This document shows, piece after piece, positions 9,259-18,873 of a DNA stretch of 64,000 nt. The position numbers were made by a program, and so were the translations under genes. The notes under the pieces were generated by a model, which was not told the DNA's origin, ran no database searches, and saw nothing but the letters and a program-made list of their open reading frames with translations. The stretch is from positions 1 to 64,000 of the forward strand of contig NZ_RBWS01000008.1 in the NCBI RefSeq assembly GCF_003627955.1, read 5' to 3'. The stretch is from Sphingobacterium puteale (GTDB lineage Bacteria; Bacteroidota; Bacteroidia; Sphingobacteriales; Sphingobacteriaceae). How positions within the stretch are numbered: position 1 is the first letter of the stretch; each line of letters opens with the position of its first letter.

Positions 9259-9290
9259 GCAATCGTTTGTGTCGATTACGCAATCGATTT
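9259..9290. promoter_or_regulatory. Candidate operator: paired GCAATCG(T/A)TT sites
   Basis: GCAATCGTTTG at 9259-9269 and GCAATCGATTT at 9280-9290 lie 21 bp apart (two helical turns), about 160 bp before the first gene of the M60 operon. The 10-mer CAATCGTTTG recurs inverted at 35433-35442 before SusC pair 4, and GCAATCGATTG occurs (minus strand) at 32218-32228 before the macroglobulin-like gene. A shared regulator is possible but unproven. Confidence 0.3.
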
Positions 9291-9449
9291 CGTTTGGGTG
9301 GGCACACGCTATCTTACCTAATTATTCCTAGTATTGTTATGTACTATCAATTATTGCCGCCTAAGAGCAGCGAACATTTTTTATTGCCGACACGAAATTT
9401 ATAAGCCGTTTTGTGCCAATTTTTAATTTAAGCCTAAGACAAAAATCGA

Positions 9450-12383
9450 ATGAGAAGACTATTTTGTTTTTTATTTCTTTTCCCGGTTTTCCAGAAATCC
9501 CAAGCACATACTTGGCTCAACTGGAATGCTCAAAAAGACACCTCCGAGATCAGTGAGGTTGATCAACAGCTTTTACGGGGAAGACTTAAGACATTGCTCA
9601 AAAAACAAGGTGTGAGGGATAGCCTCAACACGAGCAACATTGAAACACTACCTTTAGTAAGCATCACCCAAATGCTAAAAGGACAGATTGCGGGATTGTA
9701 TGTTCAAGAAGCAACAGGCGAACCTGGAGCTCCTAAAAACATGATTCTTAGAGGACTTGGGAGTCCGGTCTTTGAAACCAAAGATGCTGTCAATGTTCAA
9801 CCGACAGTCTATATCAACGGTATACCAATTGCCCGGGATAACAATTTCACTTATTCGATTCAGCAATATCAATTTAATAGAATAGGTCCAGCAACAGATA
9901 ATTTTGCCGGATTAGATCTATCTGTTGTTGAGTCAATTGAAGTAATTAAGGATCCAATCGTGCTCGCAAAGTTGGGACCACTTGCAGCAAATGGTGCAAT
10001 TTGGATCTTGACCAAGCCGGGAAAAGAAGGAAAAAGAGAAATTAGTTTTGATGCTTACGTAGGGTTAGCTACAAAACCTGCAGTGACACCTGTAAACGCA
10101 CAATATGAAAACTTATTCCGTTCTACTTTTTACAATAAATATGGCACGGCTAGCGACCGTTTGAATTATCCCGGTTATCTCAGTGATTCGACTAATATAA
10201 ATTATTATGGTCCAGCCAATTGGAATGAAGAGTACTACAAAGTGACACCGATTTACGGTGGGAATTTGGGGATTCGAGGCGGTGGCGACCGGGCGAATTT
10301 TGCATTTATGGGCGGCTATATGAAAAATGCGAGTTCAGCAGACAAAACCAATATAGAACGGTATAATGCATTGTTCAATGTAAATATGGCACCATTTAAG
10401 TGGTTTAACTTTGGAACGACTGTTAACGCCAGTAGAAGTCTTCGTGATCGGAATAGAAGTTTAAGAGATCGCTTTGGAGAAGCCGCCTATGTACCGGATC
10501 TGTCTATTCCCATCTCGCCAAATAAAGAGATGTATGGTCAATATCTGGATATTTATAAGAGAGCGTTGGACAATAACTCGGTCAATATGCTTAACCTTTT
10601 GGTTAACCTCGACCTTTACCTGTTGCCGAACCTTAAGTTTAATACAAATCTTGGTATTGATTATTCTGAGGGATCCAGACAGGCATTTTTCCCCGGGTCC
10701 CTGATGGAGACAAATAACTACATGTCAGGATATTTTGGATTTAATGAGCGGTTGACTTTTAATAATAGCTTAAATTACAATTTTACACTGCAGCAACAAC
10801 ATAAATTTAATTTTATCCTTGGGTCAAACTATACCCAAGACCTGTACAGATATCATTATGCGCGTGCGTATGATGGTCCAAATGATTTTATTAAAGTCAA
10901 TGTCGTTGATGGGGATCCAAATTCTGGCGATTATCTGAAACCGATTGGTGGTTTGTATGTCAATCGATGGACAAATCGGGAAGATTTTAGACTTCATTCC
11001 TTCTTCTTGTCGGGCATGTACAGCTGGAAAGACAAATTGGATGTCAATGCAGTGCTCCGTTATGATGGTTCTTCGACGATGCAACCTGATTCGCGTTGGT
11101 TAATGACCCCTGCATTTTCAGCAAAATATCATTTGATCAATCCTGAGGAACATGCAGTGATGGATAACCTCAATATCAAAGCATCATGGGCACGGATCGG
11201 AAAGCCCATTTTTACAAGTAAATATGCCGTCGGTCCCAATTATACAGCTGATTTAAACTGGGGTTCTGAGAAGTCACTTGTTTCATACAATGGTTTTGCC
11301 GTTGCCTCACGCCCTTATTCGGAAGGTTGGGTTGGTTATGATATTAAATGGCCATATACCGATCATACCGAAATAATGCTTGATGGTTCTATGCTTGACA
11401 AACGGCTGAATTTTGCCATTGCAGCTTACCAAAAGAAGGATGTCAATCAACTGGCCAATATGCCTATACCAGCTGAGTATGGTTATTCTGGACAAATTGT
11501 TAATGGAATGACCGTACAAAATAGAGGTATCGATCTGGATTTGAATATTAACGTACTTTCTAACCCTGAAGGATTGCAATGGAACACCGCCTTAAACCTA
11601 AATTGGAATCAAAATAAGCTTACAGCTTTGCCCAATGACAAACAGGAGCTTAAGATTAACAATCGTCTATTACGTGTGGGAGAAGCAGTGGATAAATTCT
11701 GGCTCTACGAAAATGAAGGGATTTATAACACCGAAACAGATATTCCGGTGAGAAACGGTCAAAAATTACAATTTGATGGTGTTGACTTTGCTGCTGGAGA
11801 CCCGATTTGGAAAGATCAGAATGGTGACTTTAAAATTGATGATAAAGATCGTGTGTTAAAGGGTAACGCGATGCCTAAACTAGTCGGTGGATTCAACAAC
11901 CAATTCAAGTTTAAAGGCTTTGATCTGAACATGCAATGGTACTTTGCTGTTGGCCAAAAAGCGCTTAACCAGCGTGCATCTACGAAATACGATTTCATAA
12001 ATACCGAGAATACAAATTCTTTGGATGGTATCCGGGAAGTTTTTCATTGGCAGCAGGACGTCGATATTACGAAATATCCAACGTATAATCCTTGGAGTCC
12101 AATAGTCTCTTATCGCGTGGATCAAGATCTCTTTTTAGAGAATGCTTCTTTCCTAAAATTGCGTGCTCTGAGCGTAGGCTATGATTTAGCGCAATTGAAT
12201 TCAATCAAGGATAAAATGAAGACGATACGTCGCGCGTATGTTTATTTATCCGGTACAAATCTATTGACTATAAGTAAATTCTCAGGAACTGATCCCGAAT
12301 TAATTGATTTCAATGGGTATTATACAGGATATGGTCTGCCAATGTCGCCAATTGTGACGATGGGAATCAAATTGGATTTATAA
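9450..12383 (+). CDS. Divergent SusC-like TonB-dependent receptor lacking the N-terminal regulatory domain
   Basis: A 977-residue outer-membrane receptor, first gene of the 12-gene operon. After a signal peptide (about 1-19) there is no carboxypeptidase-like regulatory domain and no EEVVVVGYG motif. A short linker leads straight into the plug (about 50-190, with SITQMLKGQIAGLYVQ, PTVYINGIPI and a degenerate NGAIWILTK). The rest is a SusC-type barrel with late motifs such as DQNGDFKIDDKDRV. It ends in Leu rather than the usual terminal aromatic residue. The SusD partner starts 13 bp downstream. It is about 100 residues shorter than the other three SusCs here. It could still be TonB-driven through an unrecognised TonB box, or act as a structural partner of the second SusC in the operon. 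Confidence 0.85.
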   Translation: MRRLFCFLFLFPVFQKSQAHTWLNWNAQKDTSEISEVDQQLLRGRLKTLLKKQGVRDSLNTSNIETLPLVSITQMLKGQIAGLYVQEATGEPGAPKNMILRGLGSPVFETKDAVNVQPTVYINGIPIARDNNFTYSIQQYQFNRIGPATDNFAGLDLSVVESIEVIKDPIVLAKLGPLAANGAIWILTKPGKEGKREISFDAYVGLATKPAVTPVNAQYENLFRSTFYNKYGTASDRLNYPGYLSDSTNINYYGPANWNEEYYKVTPIYGGNLGIRGGGDRANFAFMGGYMKNASSADKTNIERYNALFNVNMAPFKWFNFGTTVNASRSLRDRNRSLRDRFGEAAYVPDLSIPISPNKEMYGQYLDIYKRALDNNSVNMLNLLVNLDLYLLPNLKFNTNLGIDYSEGSRQAFFPGSLMETNNYMSGYFGFNERLTFNNSLNYNFTLQQQHKFNFILGSNYTQDLYRYHYARAYDGPNDFIKVNVVDGDPNSGDYLKPIGGLYVNRWTNREDFRLHSFFLSGMYSWKDKLDVNAVLRYDGSSTMQPDSRWLMTPAFSAKYHLINPEEHAVMDNLNIKASWARIGKPIFTSKYAVGPNYTADLNWGSEKSLVSYNGFAVASRPYSEGWVGYDIKWPYTDHTEIMLDGSMLDKRLNFAIAAYQKKDVNQLANMPIPAEYGYSGQIVNGMTVQNRGIDLDLNINVLSNPEGLQWNTALNLNWNQNKLTALPNDKQELKINNRLLRVGEAVDKFWLYENEGIYNTETDIPVRNGQKLQFDGVDFAAGDPIWKDQNGDFKIDDKDRVLKGNAMPKLVGGFNNQFKFKGFDLNMQWYFAVGQKALNQRASTKYDFINTENTNSLDGIREVFHWQQDVDITKYPTYNPWSPIVSYRVDQDLFLENASFLKLRALSVGYDLAQLNSIKDKMKTIRRAYVYLSGTNLLTISKFSGTDPELIDFNGYYTGYGLPMSPIVTMGIKLDL

Positions 12384-12396
12384 CGCAAATTATTGA

Positions 12397-13926
12397 ATGA
12401 TGTTTAAGATAAAGAAATATAATCAATGGGGACGATACCTATTATTTATGATGGGTATTAGTGTGCTAAGCACATCCTGTAATAAAAAACTTGATATTGT
12501 TGCTGTCAACGTTGGTTCAGAAGGAAAGGAATGGGCCTCGATTTCAGATACCCGCGCGCACCTTATGGGCATGTACGGTTTGATGCGAGCGGCAATGGTG
12601 GATAATTATGGGCACTGGGTCTATGGCGAGATGCGTTATGGTGATTTCAATTCCTATTCTCGTGCTGATCTTCGTGTTGTACAGGAAAATAAGTTGAAAG
12701 CAGCCTATCCGTTAATTAAAGGATTGACAGATTGGCGTCGTTTTTATGCAGTAATTAATGCTGCGTCATTATTTATCGAGCGCGCACCGGAGGTATTATC
12801 CAAAGATAGCCGCTATACAGAGCGCGATTTGAAATATGATATTGCTCAAGCACGTACGATTCGGGCATTGATGTACTTTTATATGGTGCGTATCTGGGGC
12901 GAAGTTCCTTTACTGAAGGATTCTTATGACAATGGCAGTTTCGTTGAGGTGGCTAAAGCGTCTGAGGCTACAGTATTAGCTTTTGCAGAATCTGAGTTGT
13001 TAAATGCGGCACAAGATTTACCTTATGTATATGCATTAGGTACACAAAGTTACTATGGTGAAAGTTATGGGACCTGGGTAGGTGTTTTGGTCAATAAAAT
13101 CACTGCTTATTCCTTGCTGGCGCATATTGCAGCATGGCAAGGTAAATATATTAATGCAGATGTGTATTCCAAATTTGTCGTTGATAATTACTCAAAAACA
13201 AATTTGTCACTTATGGGTGTGCCGAATTTGGTCAATCCGACAACCGGCCTTTTCGGACCAAGTACACAGGCACAGATTCTTGCCGTTCGCGCCTCGTATG
13301 AACTAGGAGAAGCAACAAATACGGGGCATATCGAATCATTAACCCTGGGGTATCCGATAGTGACCAAAGCTAAACCGGACATTTACGTGAACCGTGATAC
13401 CATTAACAAAATTTTTGACGATGTCAATGATACCCGTTTTGGGATAGATTCTGTCTCAGGACTGGTACGGACCAACTACTTCACAAATTATAATGGTGAT
13501 ATTCCAATTTTCAGTAAGATCAAGGTGATCCGTAATGGTTCTGGAGATTCGGATTTCTCCATATTCGGATCCAACCTAGTATTTACCCGCTTGGAAGATA
13601 TCTTTTTGCTCCAAGCCGAAGCGAAAGCTGTGTTGGGACAGAAAGATGAATCCATTAAGTACCTGAATATGATTAAGGCGCAGCGCGGTTTAAAACCTTA
13701 TATCAATACCTCTCCAAAGGATCTTTTGGAGGAAATCTTCTTGGAAAGACGACGGGAATTGATGGGCGAAGGCTGGCGCTGGTATGATCAGATCCGTTTG
13801 GCGAAAATTAAAAAGAACAATCCGCGATTAAATGCGCTGATTGAAAATGGAGGTATTTATTGGCCAATCTCTTCAGATGTATTGGAACGTAATTCGAAAC
13901 TGGAACAAAACTCTTACTGGAAATAA
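12397..13926 (+). CDS. RagB/SusD-family lipoprotein (M60 operon, first pair)
   Basis: A 509-residue surface lipoprotein paired with the divergent SusC 13 bp upstream. The lipobox is STSC (Cys near residue 28). The SusD fold is indicated by IAQARTIRALMYFYMVRIWG (helical core), by FTRLEDIFLLQAEAKAVLG, and by the C-terminal block with EIFLERRRELMGEGWRWYDQ and a closing NSYWK. Two ATGs in tandem open the frame; either could start. The next gene begins 14 bp later. It would present substrate captured at the surface to its SusC. Confidence 0.93.
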   Translation: MMFKIKKYNQWGRYLLFMMGISVLSTSCNKKLDIVAVNVGSEGKEWASISDTRAHLMGMYGLMRAAMVDNYGHWVYGEMRYGDFNSYSRADLRVVQENKLKAAYPLIKGLTDWRRFYAVINAASLFIERAPEVLSKDSRYTERDLKYDIAQARTIRALMYFYMVRIWGEVPLLKDSYDNGSFVEVAKASEATVLAFAESELLNAAQDLPYVYALGTQSYYGESYGTWVGVLVNKITAYSLLAHIAAWQGKYINADVYSKFVVDNYSKTNLSLMGVPNLVNPTTGLFGPSTQAQILAVRASYELGEATNTGHIESLTLGYPIVTKAKPDIYVNRDTINKIFDDVNDTRFGIDSVSGLVRTNYFTNYNGDIPIFSKIKVIRNGSGDSDFSIFGSNLVFTRLEDIFLLQAEAKAVLGQKDESIKYLNMIKAQRGLKPYINTSPKDLLEEIFLERRRELMGEGWRWYDQIRLAKIKKNNPRLNALIENGGIYWPISSDVLERNSKLEQNSYWK

Positions 13927-13940
13927 GCTAACAAATAACC

Positions 13941-14612
13941 ATGAAGAAAAAAATAAGCTATGTTGGTATTTCCGTCTTGTTACTCTTAATGGGACTTGCA
14001 TCGTGCAAAAAAGGGAATACCTATTATGAAGATTATCAGATAAAATATACCGAGTACAATGGTACTACGCTAGAGTTTCTGGAAGAACAGGGATCCGTTT
14101 ATGATTCCTTACTATTAGTATTGGAACGCGTACCAGACCTTCGGGCAAGGTTGAAAAATCCGAAAGACACGATTACTTTCTTTGCGATGACCAACAATAG
14201 CTTCACCAATGCCATTGACGCAATGAATGCCATTCGTACGGCAGGCAACAGACCACATTTATTCCTGGAAGATATTCCACAACCGTTGATTGATACGTTG
14301 ACTTACCATTATGCTTTCAATGGTATTCACGATACGGAGAGCCTGAAAGATTTTGTGGAGGGTAAAGAAATACGGAGTATTGATGATTACCGGATGACCA
14401 TGAAATATAAAGTGAGCTCTGCTTCAGGAATTATTGAAGGGGGACAGCAGCAAATTGTATTGAGCGATATGAATAACTCAATTTTTCAGCGCTATTGGCA
14501 GGAAAGTAACACTTCCGTCGTCAATATCCGAACGACAAATGGACGGTTACATATTCTGTCGCCCAGCCACAATTTTGGCTTTTCTAAACTGGCTAAATTC
14601 TTAAATAGATAA
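13941..14612 (+). CDS. Fasciclin (FAS1)-domain lipoprotein
   Basis: A 223-residue lipoprotein with lipobox GLASC (Cys near 22). The body fits a single FAS1 domain, a beta-sandwich adhesion module: an early TLEFLEEQGSVYDSLLLVLE helix region, the H1-like TITFFAMTNNSF, and the C-terminal H2-like TTNGRLHILS. FAS1 proteins encoded beside SusCD pairs are common in Sphingobacteriaceae; their role there is unproven but probably is binding substrate or holding the surface complex together. It sits 14 bp after the SusD gene and 1 bp before the next gene, so translation is probably coupled. A second FAS1 lipoprotein at 20404 occupies the same slot after the other SusCD pair. Confidence 0.8.
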   Translation: MKKKISYVGISVLLLLMGLASCKKGNTYYEDYQIKYTEYNGTTLEFLEEQGSVYDSLLLVLERVPDLRARLKNPKDTITFFAMTNNSFTNAIDAMNAIRTAGNRPHLFLEDIPQPLIDTLTYHYAFNGIHDTESLKDFVEGKEIRSIDDYRMTMKYKVSSASGIIEGGQQQIVLSDMNNSIFQRYWQESNTSVVNIRTTNGRLHILSPSHNFGFSKLAKFLNR

Positions 14613-14613
14613 C

Positions 14614-15657
14614 ATGAACACAAAATCATATAACACGATCAAACAAGTTGTTCTATTCGGATTTGCATTGTTCGCTTTAACATCTTGTAAAAAATATATC
14701 CCTACGGATCAAGATTCATTGGGCGAGGATGTCGTTTATAATACAACGGAATTTCAACCCGTTTTGGGGAGAAATACCTTTTATGACAATATCGTCAATA
14801 TCGGACAAAATACTTCGCAGCCTTTAACCTTTAAAATAGTGAACGCTCGGGATATTGACGGGCAACCGACAACGCTATTCGATGATAAATTTCCTGTCAA
14901 GATTTGGAAAGAGGCTTATACCGGTTTTGAGAAATCAATAGCGGAAATCGAAGCGAAAAGAAAAATTGAATACCGTCCGATCCTTGAAATCTTGGAGAAA
15001 TCTGGAAATATCAATTTTTGGGGAGAATCGGGAAATTCCGGATTTATTAAAGCTCAACCTGATTCTGGGTATGTTTTTGATGTCGAATTAACCAATACAG
15101 GGGGAAGACGCTATTTACGGAATTTTAAACTGAAGCCTTTACGTGAACGTCCTTATGAGCCCAGTATAATTGATCCAATAACCGGTCTATCTCCAATACC
15201 ATACACGTTTATAACAAAGATGTCAAGCAATATGCGTGGTGACAGAACGGATCGGGCAATGTTTAATTCAGATATCAGGGTATATTTCAACAAATTGGAG
15301 AATAATGTAGCAGGGACGAAAACCCTTACGATCAGTTTCTTGGATTCATTGAACAACCCCATAGATCCCAAGAAATTCTCGGCAACGAAGTGGGAGGGGT
15401 TGGTACATGGTTTTAATCATCGCTTTGAAAACAACAAAGTTGTGTATGATGTGGCTTACCCAATTCCTTTGTCAGCAATAGCAACACCTTACACAAATAT
15501 CACTGGGGAGAACGCCTACATTGAATTCAAATTTCGACGCAAAGGTGATTTTGGTTTCTTGGAGGACAATTACTTTGGATTGGAGTTTTCCATTTTTGAG
15601 GAGGGTAATTGGGAAATTCAATTTCGTTTTCCTTATGAGTTACCAAAATTTGACTGA
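14614..15657 (+). CDS. DUF5007-like lipoprotein
   Basis: A 347-residue lipoprotein (lipobox LTSC, Cys near 26). It resembles the Bacteroidota family DUF5007, which I recognise from the same SusCD-fasciclin context rather than from a catalytic motif. The N-terminal half contains QNTSQPLTFKIVNARDIDGQ, like a strand-rich sandwich of surface-binding proteins, and the C-terminal part (GENAYIEFKFRRKGDFGFLE) is also strand-rich. No catalytic residues can be proposed. It is fourth in the operon, 30 bp before the next SusC. The likely role is as an accessory surface protein of the first SusCD unit. Confidence 0.65.
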   Translation: MNTKSYNTIKQVVLFGFALFALTSCKKYIPTDQDSLGEDVVYNTTEFQPVLGRNTFYDNIVNIGQNTSQPLTFKIVNARDIDGQPTTLFDDKFPVKIWKEAYTGFEKSIAEIEAKRKIEYRPILEILEKSGNINFWGESGNSGFIKAQPDSGYVFDVELTNTGGRRYLRNFKLKPLRERPYEPSIIDPITGLSPIPYTFITKMSSNMRGDRTDRAMFNSDIRVYFNKLENNVAGTKTLTISFLDSLNNPIDPKKFSATKWEGLVHGFNHRFENNKVVYDVAYPIPLSAIATPYTNITGENAYIEFKFRRKGDFGFLEDNYFGLEFSIFEEGNWEIQFRFPYELPKFD

Positions 15658-15687
15658 TCAAGTGCCGATTAATTTAGCTTAACAATT

Positions 15688-18600
15688 ATGAAACAATTAT
15701 GTATACTAATATTCCTTTTTGCCAATGTGTTGACCAATAGCGTACTGGCGCAGACTGGTATGGTGAAGGGGACGGTAAAAGGGGCCAACAATAGACCGCT
15801 GGCAGGAGTTTCCATCAAGTTGGAAAATCCAAAGCGGGATCTTGGAAAAACAGGTGACGACGGTCGTTTTGTTATATCTATGCCTACCAATGGGGTTATG
15901 GTGTTTTCTTATCAAGGTTACGGAACAGTGAAACAGCCCGTTACGGCAGGAAAAACGGAGTACAATATTTTGATGGAAAGCAAAGAGCAGGAGCTGGAAG
16001 AAACGGTCGTAGTAGGTTATCAGCAGCGAAAAAGGGAAACTTTAACCGGGTCGGTTGTGACGATATCCGGTAAGGAAATCCAAGATATCCCTTCTGGAAA
16101 TTTTGTCGATTTACTGCAGGGTAAGGTCGCCGGTATGAATATTCAGAATAATACGGGGAGTCCCGGGATGCGCGGAACGATTGCTGTACGTGGTATTTCT
16201 AATTTTAATGTATCTGGTAGTGGTGATAATACCTTTTTGACACCAACTTCACCTTTGTTTGTTATTGATGGCGTGCCTATTGACGACAATTCGGGGTACG
16301 AATATGGTTTTGAAACAGCAGGTCCGGGCGTTTCGCCTATCTCCATGATCCCACCAGAGGATATTGAAGATATTACGGTATTAAAAGATGCCCAGGCGAC
16401 AGCTTTATATGGATCGCGAGGAGCCTATGGTGTTATTCTGGTAAGAACCAAACGGGGTAATTCAAAAATTCCACTGGTACAATACCAAGGACAGTTTTTT
16501 ATGAGTGCTGTACCACAGTTACGTAAAGTAATTGGCGGAAGAGACGAACGGATGGTTCGTGTTGAACAGATCCTGATGAACGATACAACTTTGGCGGCGG
16601 CAATCAGACGGATCAACGATTCGCCCATGTTGGCAGATAGTTTAAACCCGTATTATAACAACTCCACAGATTGGCAATCCTATTTCTATCGAAATACCTA
16701 TAATCAGACGCACAATGTCAATATCTCGGGCGGAGAGCGTGTGTTCAATTATAAAGTGAATATGAATTACTATGATGAGAACGGGATTATTGCAAATACG
16801 GGTTTTAAAAGATATACGGTGCAATCCAATATGCAATATGAACCGAATGACCGTTTCAGGATGATGGCCAACGTGAATGCGAATTTGGCTCAAAATCAAA
16901 TGGGAAGCGGTAATGCGGCAATGCAGACCGGGGTAGGGAAATCGGTTAATACCACCTCCCTTTATCCTGCACCATCACTATTTTCGGGTAGCATGGGGGC
17001 CTTGTCTGCACTGAATGTCGATGATCAGAATAAGACAGGAAATTACGTAGCCCAGGTGGAGTTACAATATGAACCGATTATAGGGTTACGGGCAACTTCT
17101 ACGTTTAATTATAATTATACTACCTCTACCAAAGATAGATATACACCAGAACTCTTGCTTGGGAATAGTTCTGAAATCTATGGATACTATGACAACAAGA
17201 GCAAGGTTTATAACCGGAATTTGCTTTCCTGGGTTAAAGCGATCAAGGAGAAGCATGTCATCAATCTGTATGGTTTTACGGAAATGGAGATTTCACAGTC
17301 TTCCTCGACTTTAAATAAAATTAGAGGAACAGCAAATGATCAATTTCAAGCGGGCATCAGTTACAATACGCGGCAAACGTTGGGCGGTTTGTTGAATAAC
17401 TTGACCAATTATCGTTCGATCGCCTATGCAGGTAATGCATCGTATAATTATGATTCCAAGTATATCGTAGATTTGACTTACCGTGTCGATGGTACTTCAG
17501 TTACTGGTGGAGCTTCGCCTTGGACGTCTAATCCTTCCGTTGGTTTTCGCTGGAATTTTAAGAAAGAAAAGTTCATGGAAAGATTTTCCTGGTGGGATAC
17601 CGGATTTTTTCGTGGTTCGGTCGGACGCACTATCCAACCTACCGGAACTTTATCTGATTTGTACGGCTGGTATAAAGTTGATGCTGGACGGTACAATAAT
17701 AGACCGACAACTTCTTTGGATTTAAAGAATGCGCCGAATACCGAGCTCGTACCTCAGACCACAACACAATGGTCGCTGGGTATGGAATTAGGGTTCTTCA
17801 ACAGTGCATTATACCTGACTTACGAAACTTACTATAAACAATCAGATAAGATATTGCGTTCAAAGGCAATTGCGAATCACAATGCCTTCGAAAATGTACT
17901 GACCAATGAAGCCGCTATGGTAAATATGGGGCATGAAGTTTCCATTAATTTTAGACCGAGATTAAGAAATGGCGATTGGGATTTAAGTGGTACTGCAACT
18001 TTTGCCTTAAACCGTGATTACACAACAGCCTTGCCGGATGGCGTAAGACAATTGATTCAGCCAGATAATACATCTGGTTACAATTTACCACAGTTTTTCA
18101 GATTGGGAAGAAACCCGCTAACTTTTGTATTGTATGACTATAAGGGGGTGTACAAAACGGATGATGAGGTCCCAGTCAATCCGTTGACGGGTCAGCGTTA
18201 TCGTGCTGGTGGGGAGTTTTCCGCAGGGAAGTTTTTTCGCGCCGGTGATCCTATTTTCACGGATATCAACGGTGATTATATCCTGGATGAAAATGATTTA
18301 GTGTTTGTGGGCAACTCGCAACCTGCGATGACCGGAGGACTTTCCGTCTTTACACGCTATAAAAATTGGTCCTTACGAACACAGTTTTCTTATACCCTGG
18401 ATCGGGATATCTTAAATACCGCGTTGACCGATCGTTTCCGCAATTATGATACCCCAACGGGAGTTATAGAAGGGAAACCAGACTATGTACCCGGGGCTTA
18501 CGTGCCATTGGATGCCTATAATGTATGGCGCCAACTCGGCGACAATGCGGATTACCCGAATGTATCGGATTTTACGCGTTTGACTCTTTACAACCCTTAT

Positions 18601-18861
18601 CGGTATAACTCGACCATGTTTTTGGAAGATGGATCTTATGTCAAAATCAATTCGGCAACGTTGGGTTATAATTTTGATAGAAAATGGATTCAGCGCTACG
18701 GTTTAACCTCGGCAAGAATTAATTTCACGGCAAATAACATCTATACCTTTAGCCGCTATGCTGGCCCCGATCCCGAATTGGTCACATCAGTTGGTCGCGA
18801 TGGATCAAATGGTTATCCAAGTAAGAGAACGTACTCGTTAGGCGTGAGTGTACAATTTTAA
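15688..18861 (+). CDS. SusC/RagA-family TonB-dependent transporter (M60 operon, second pair)
   Basis: A 1057-residue outer-membrane receptor of classical layout. It has a signal peptide (about 1-21), a carboxypeptidase-like regulatory domain (about 24-97, with GMVKGTVKGANNRPLAGVSI), EETVVVGYQ at 104-112, a plug (about 118-255, with LFVIDGVPID and ALYGSRGAYGVILV), and then the barrel ending in Phe. It follows the DUF5007-like gene by 30 bp, the widest gap inside the operon, and is followed by its SusD 12 bp later. Because the first SusC of this operon is reduced, this one is the better candidate for the active importer of peptide or glycopeptide released by the M60 protease. Confidence 0.95.
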   Translation: MKQLCILIFLFANVLTNSVLAQTGMVKGTVKGANNRPLAGVSIKLENPKRDLGKTGDDGRFVISMPTNGVMVFSYQGYGTVKQPVTAGKTEYNILMESKEQELEETVVVGYQQRKRETLTGSVVTISGKEIQDIPSGNFVDLLQGKVAGMNIQNNTGSPGMRGTIAVRGISNFNVSGSGDNTFLTPTSPLFVIDGVPIDDNSGYEYGFETAGPGVSPISMIPPEDIEDITVLKDAQATALYGSRGAYGVILVRTKRGNSKIPLVQYQGQFFMSAVPQLRKVIGGRDERMVRVEQILMNDTTLAAAIRRINDSPMLADSLNPYYNNSTDWQSYFYRNTYNQTHNVNISGGERVFNYKVNMNYYDENGIIANTGFKRYTVQSNMQYEPNDRFRMMANVNANLAQNQMGSGNAAMQTGVGKSVNTTSLYPAPSLFSGSMGALSALNVDDQNKTGNYVAQVELQYEPIIGLRATSTFNYNYTTSTKDRYTPELLLGNSSEIYGYYDNKSKVYNRNLLSWVKAIKEKHVINLYGFTEMEISQSSSTLNKIRGTANDQFQAGISYNTRQTLGGLLNNLTNYRSIAYAGNASYNYDSKYIVDLTYRVDGTSVTGGASPWTSNPSVGFRWNFKKEKFMERFSWWDTGFFRGSVGRTIQPTGTLSDLYGWYKVDAGRYNNRPTTSLDLKNAPNTELVPQTTTQWSLGMELGFFNSALYLTYETYYKQSDKILRSKAIANHNAFENVLTNEAAMVNMGHEVSINFRPRLRNGDWDLSGTATFALNRDYTTALPDGVRQLIQPDNTSGYNLPQFFRLGRNPLTFVLYDYKGVYKTDDEVPVNPLTGQRYRAGGEFSAGKFFRAGDPIFTDINGDYILDENDLVFVGNSQPAMTGGLSVFTRYKNWSLRTQFSYTLDRDILNTALTDRFRNYDTPTGVIEGKPDYVPGAYVPLDAYNVWRQLGDNADYPNVSDFTRLTLYNPYRYNSTMFLEDGSYVKINSATLGYNFDRKWIQRYGLTSARINFTANNIYTFSRYAGPDPELVTSVGRDGSNGYPSKRTYSLGVSVQF

Positions 18862-18873
18862 TTTGATCAAATC

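Larger units (their letters stand above)
8725..9449. other. Spacer upstream of the 12-gene operon
   Basis: Besides the terminator at 8838-8876 no gene is visible. The right half is very AT-rich and should hold the promoter of the operon starting at 9450, though I found no clean TAnnTTTG box. It does contain two related sites, GCAATCGTTTG (9259-9269) and GCAATCGATTT (9280-9290), and a 9-mer TTATTGCCG repeated at 9351 and 9381, exactly 30 bp apart. Confidence 0.5.
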
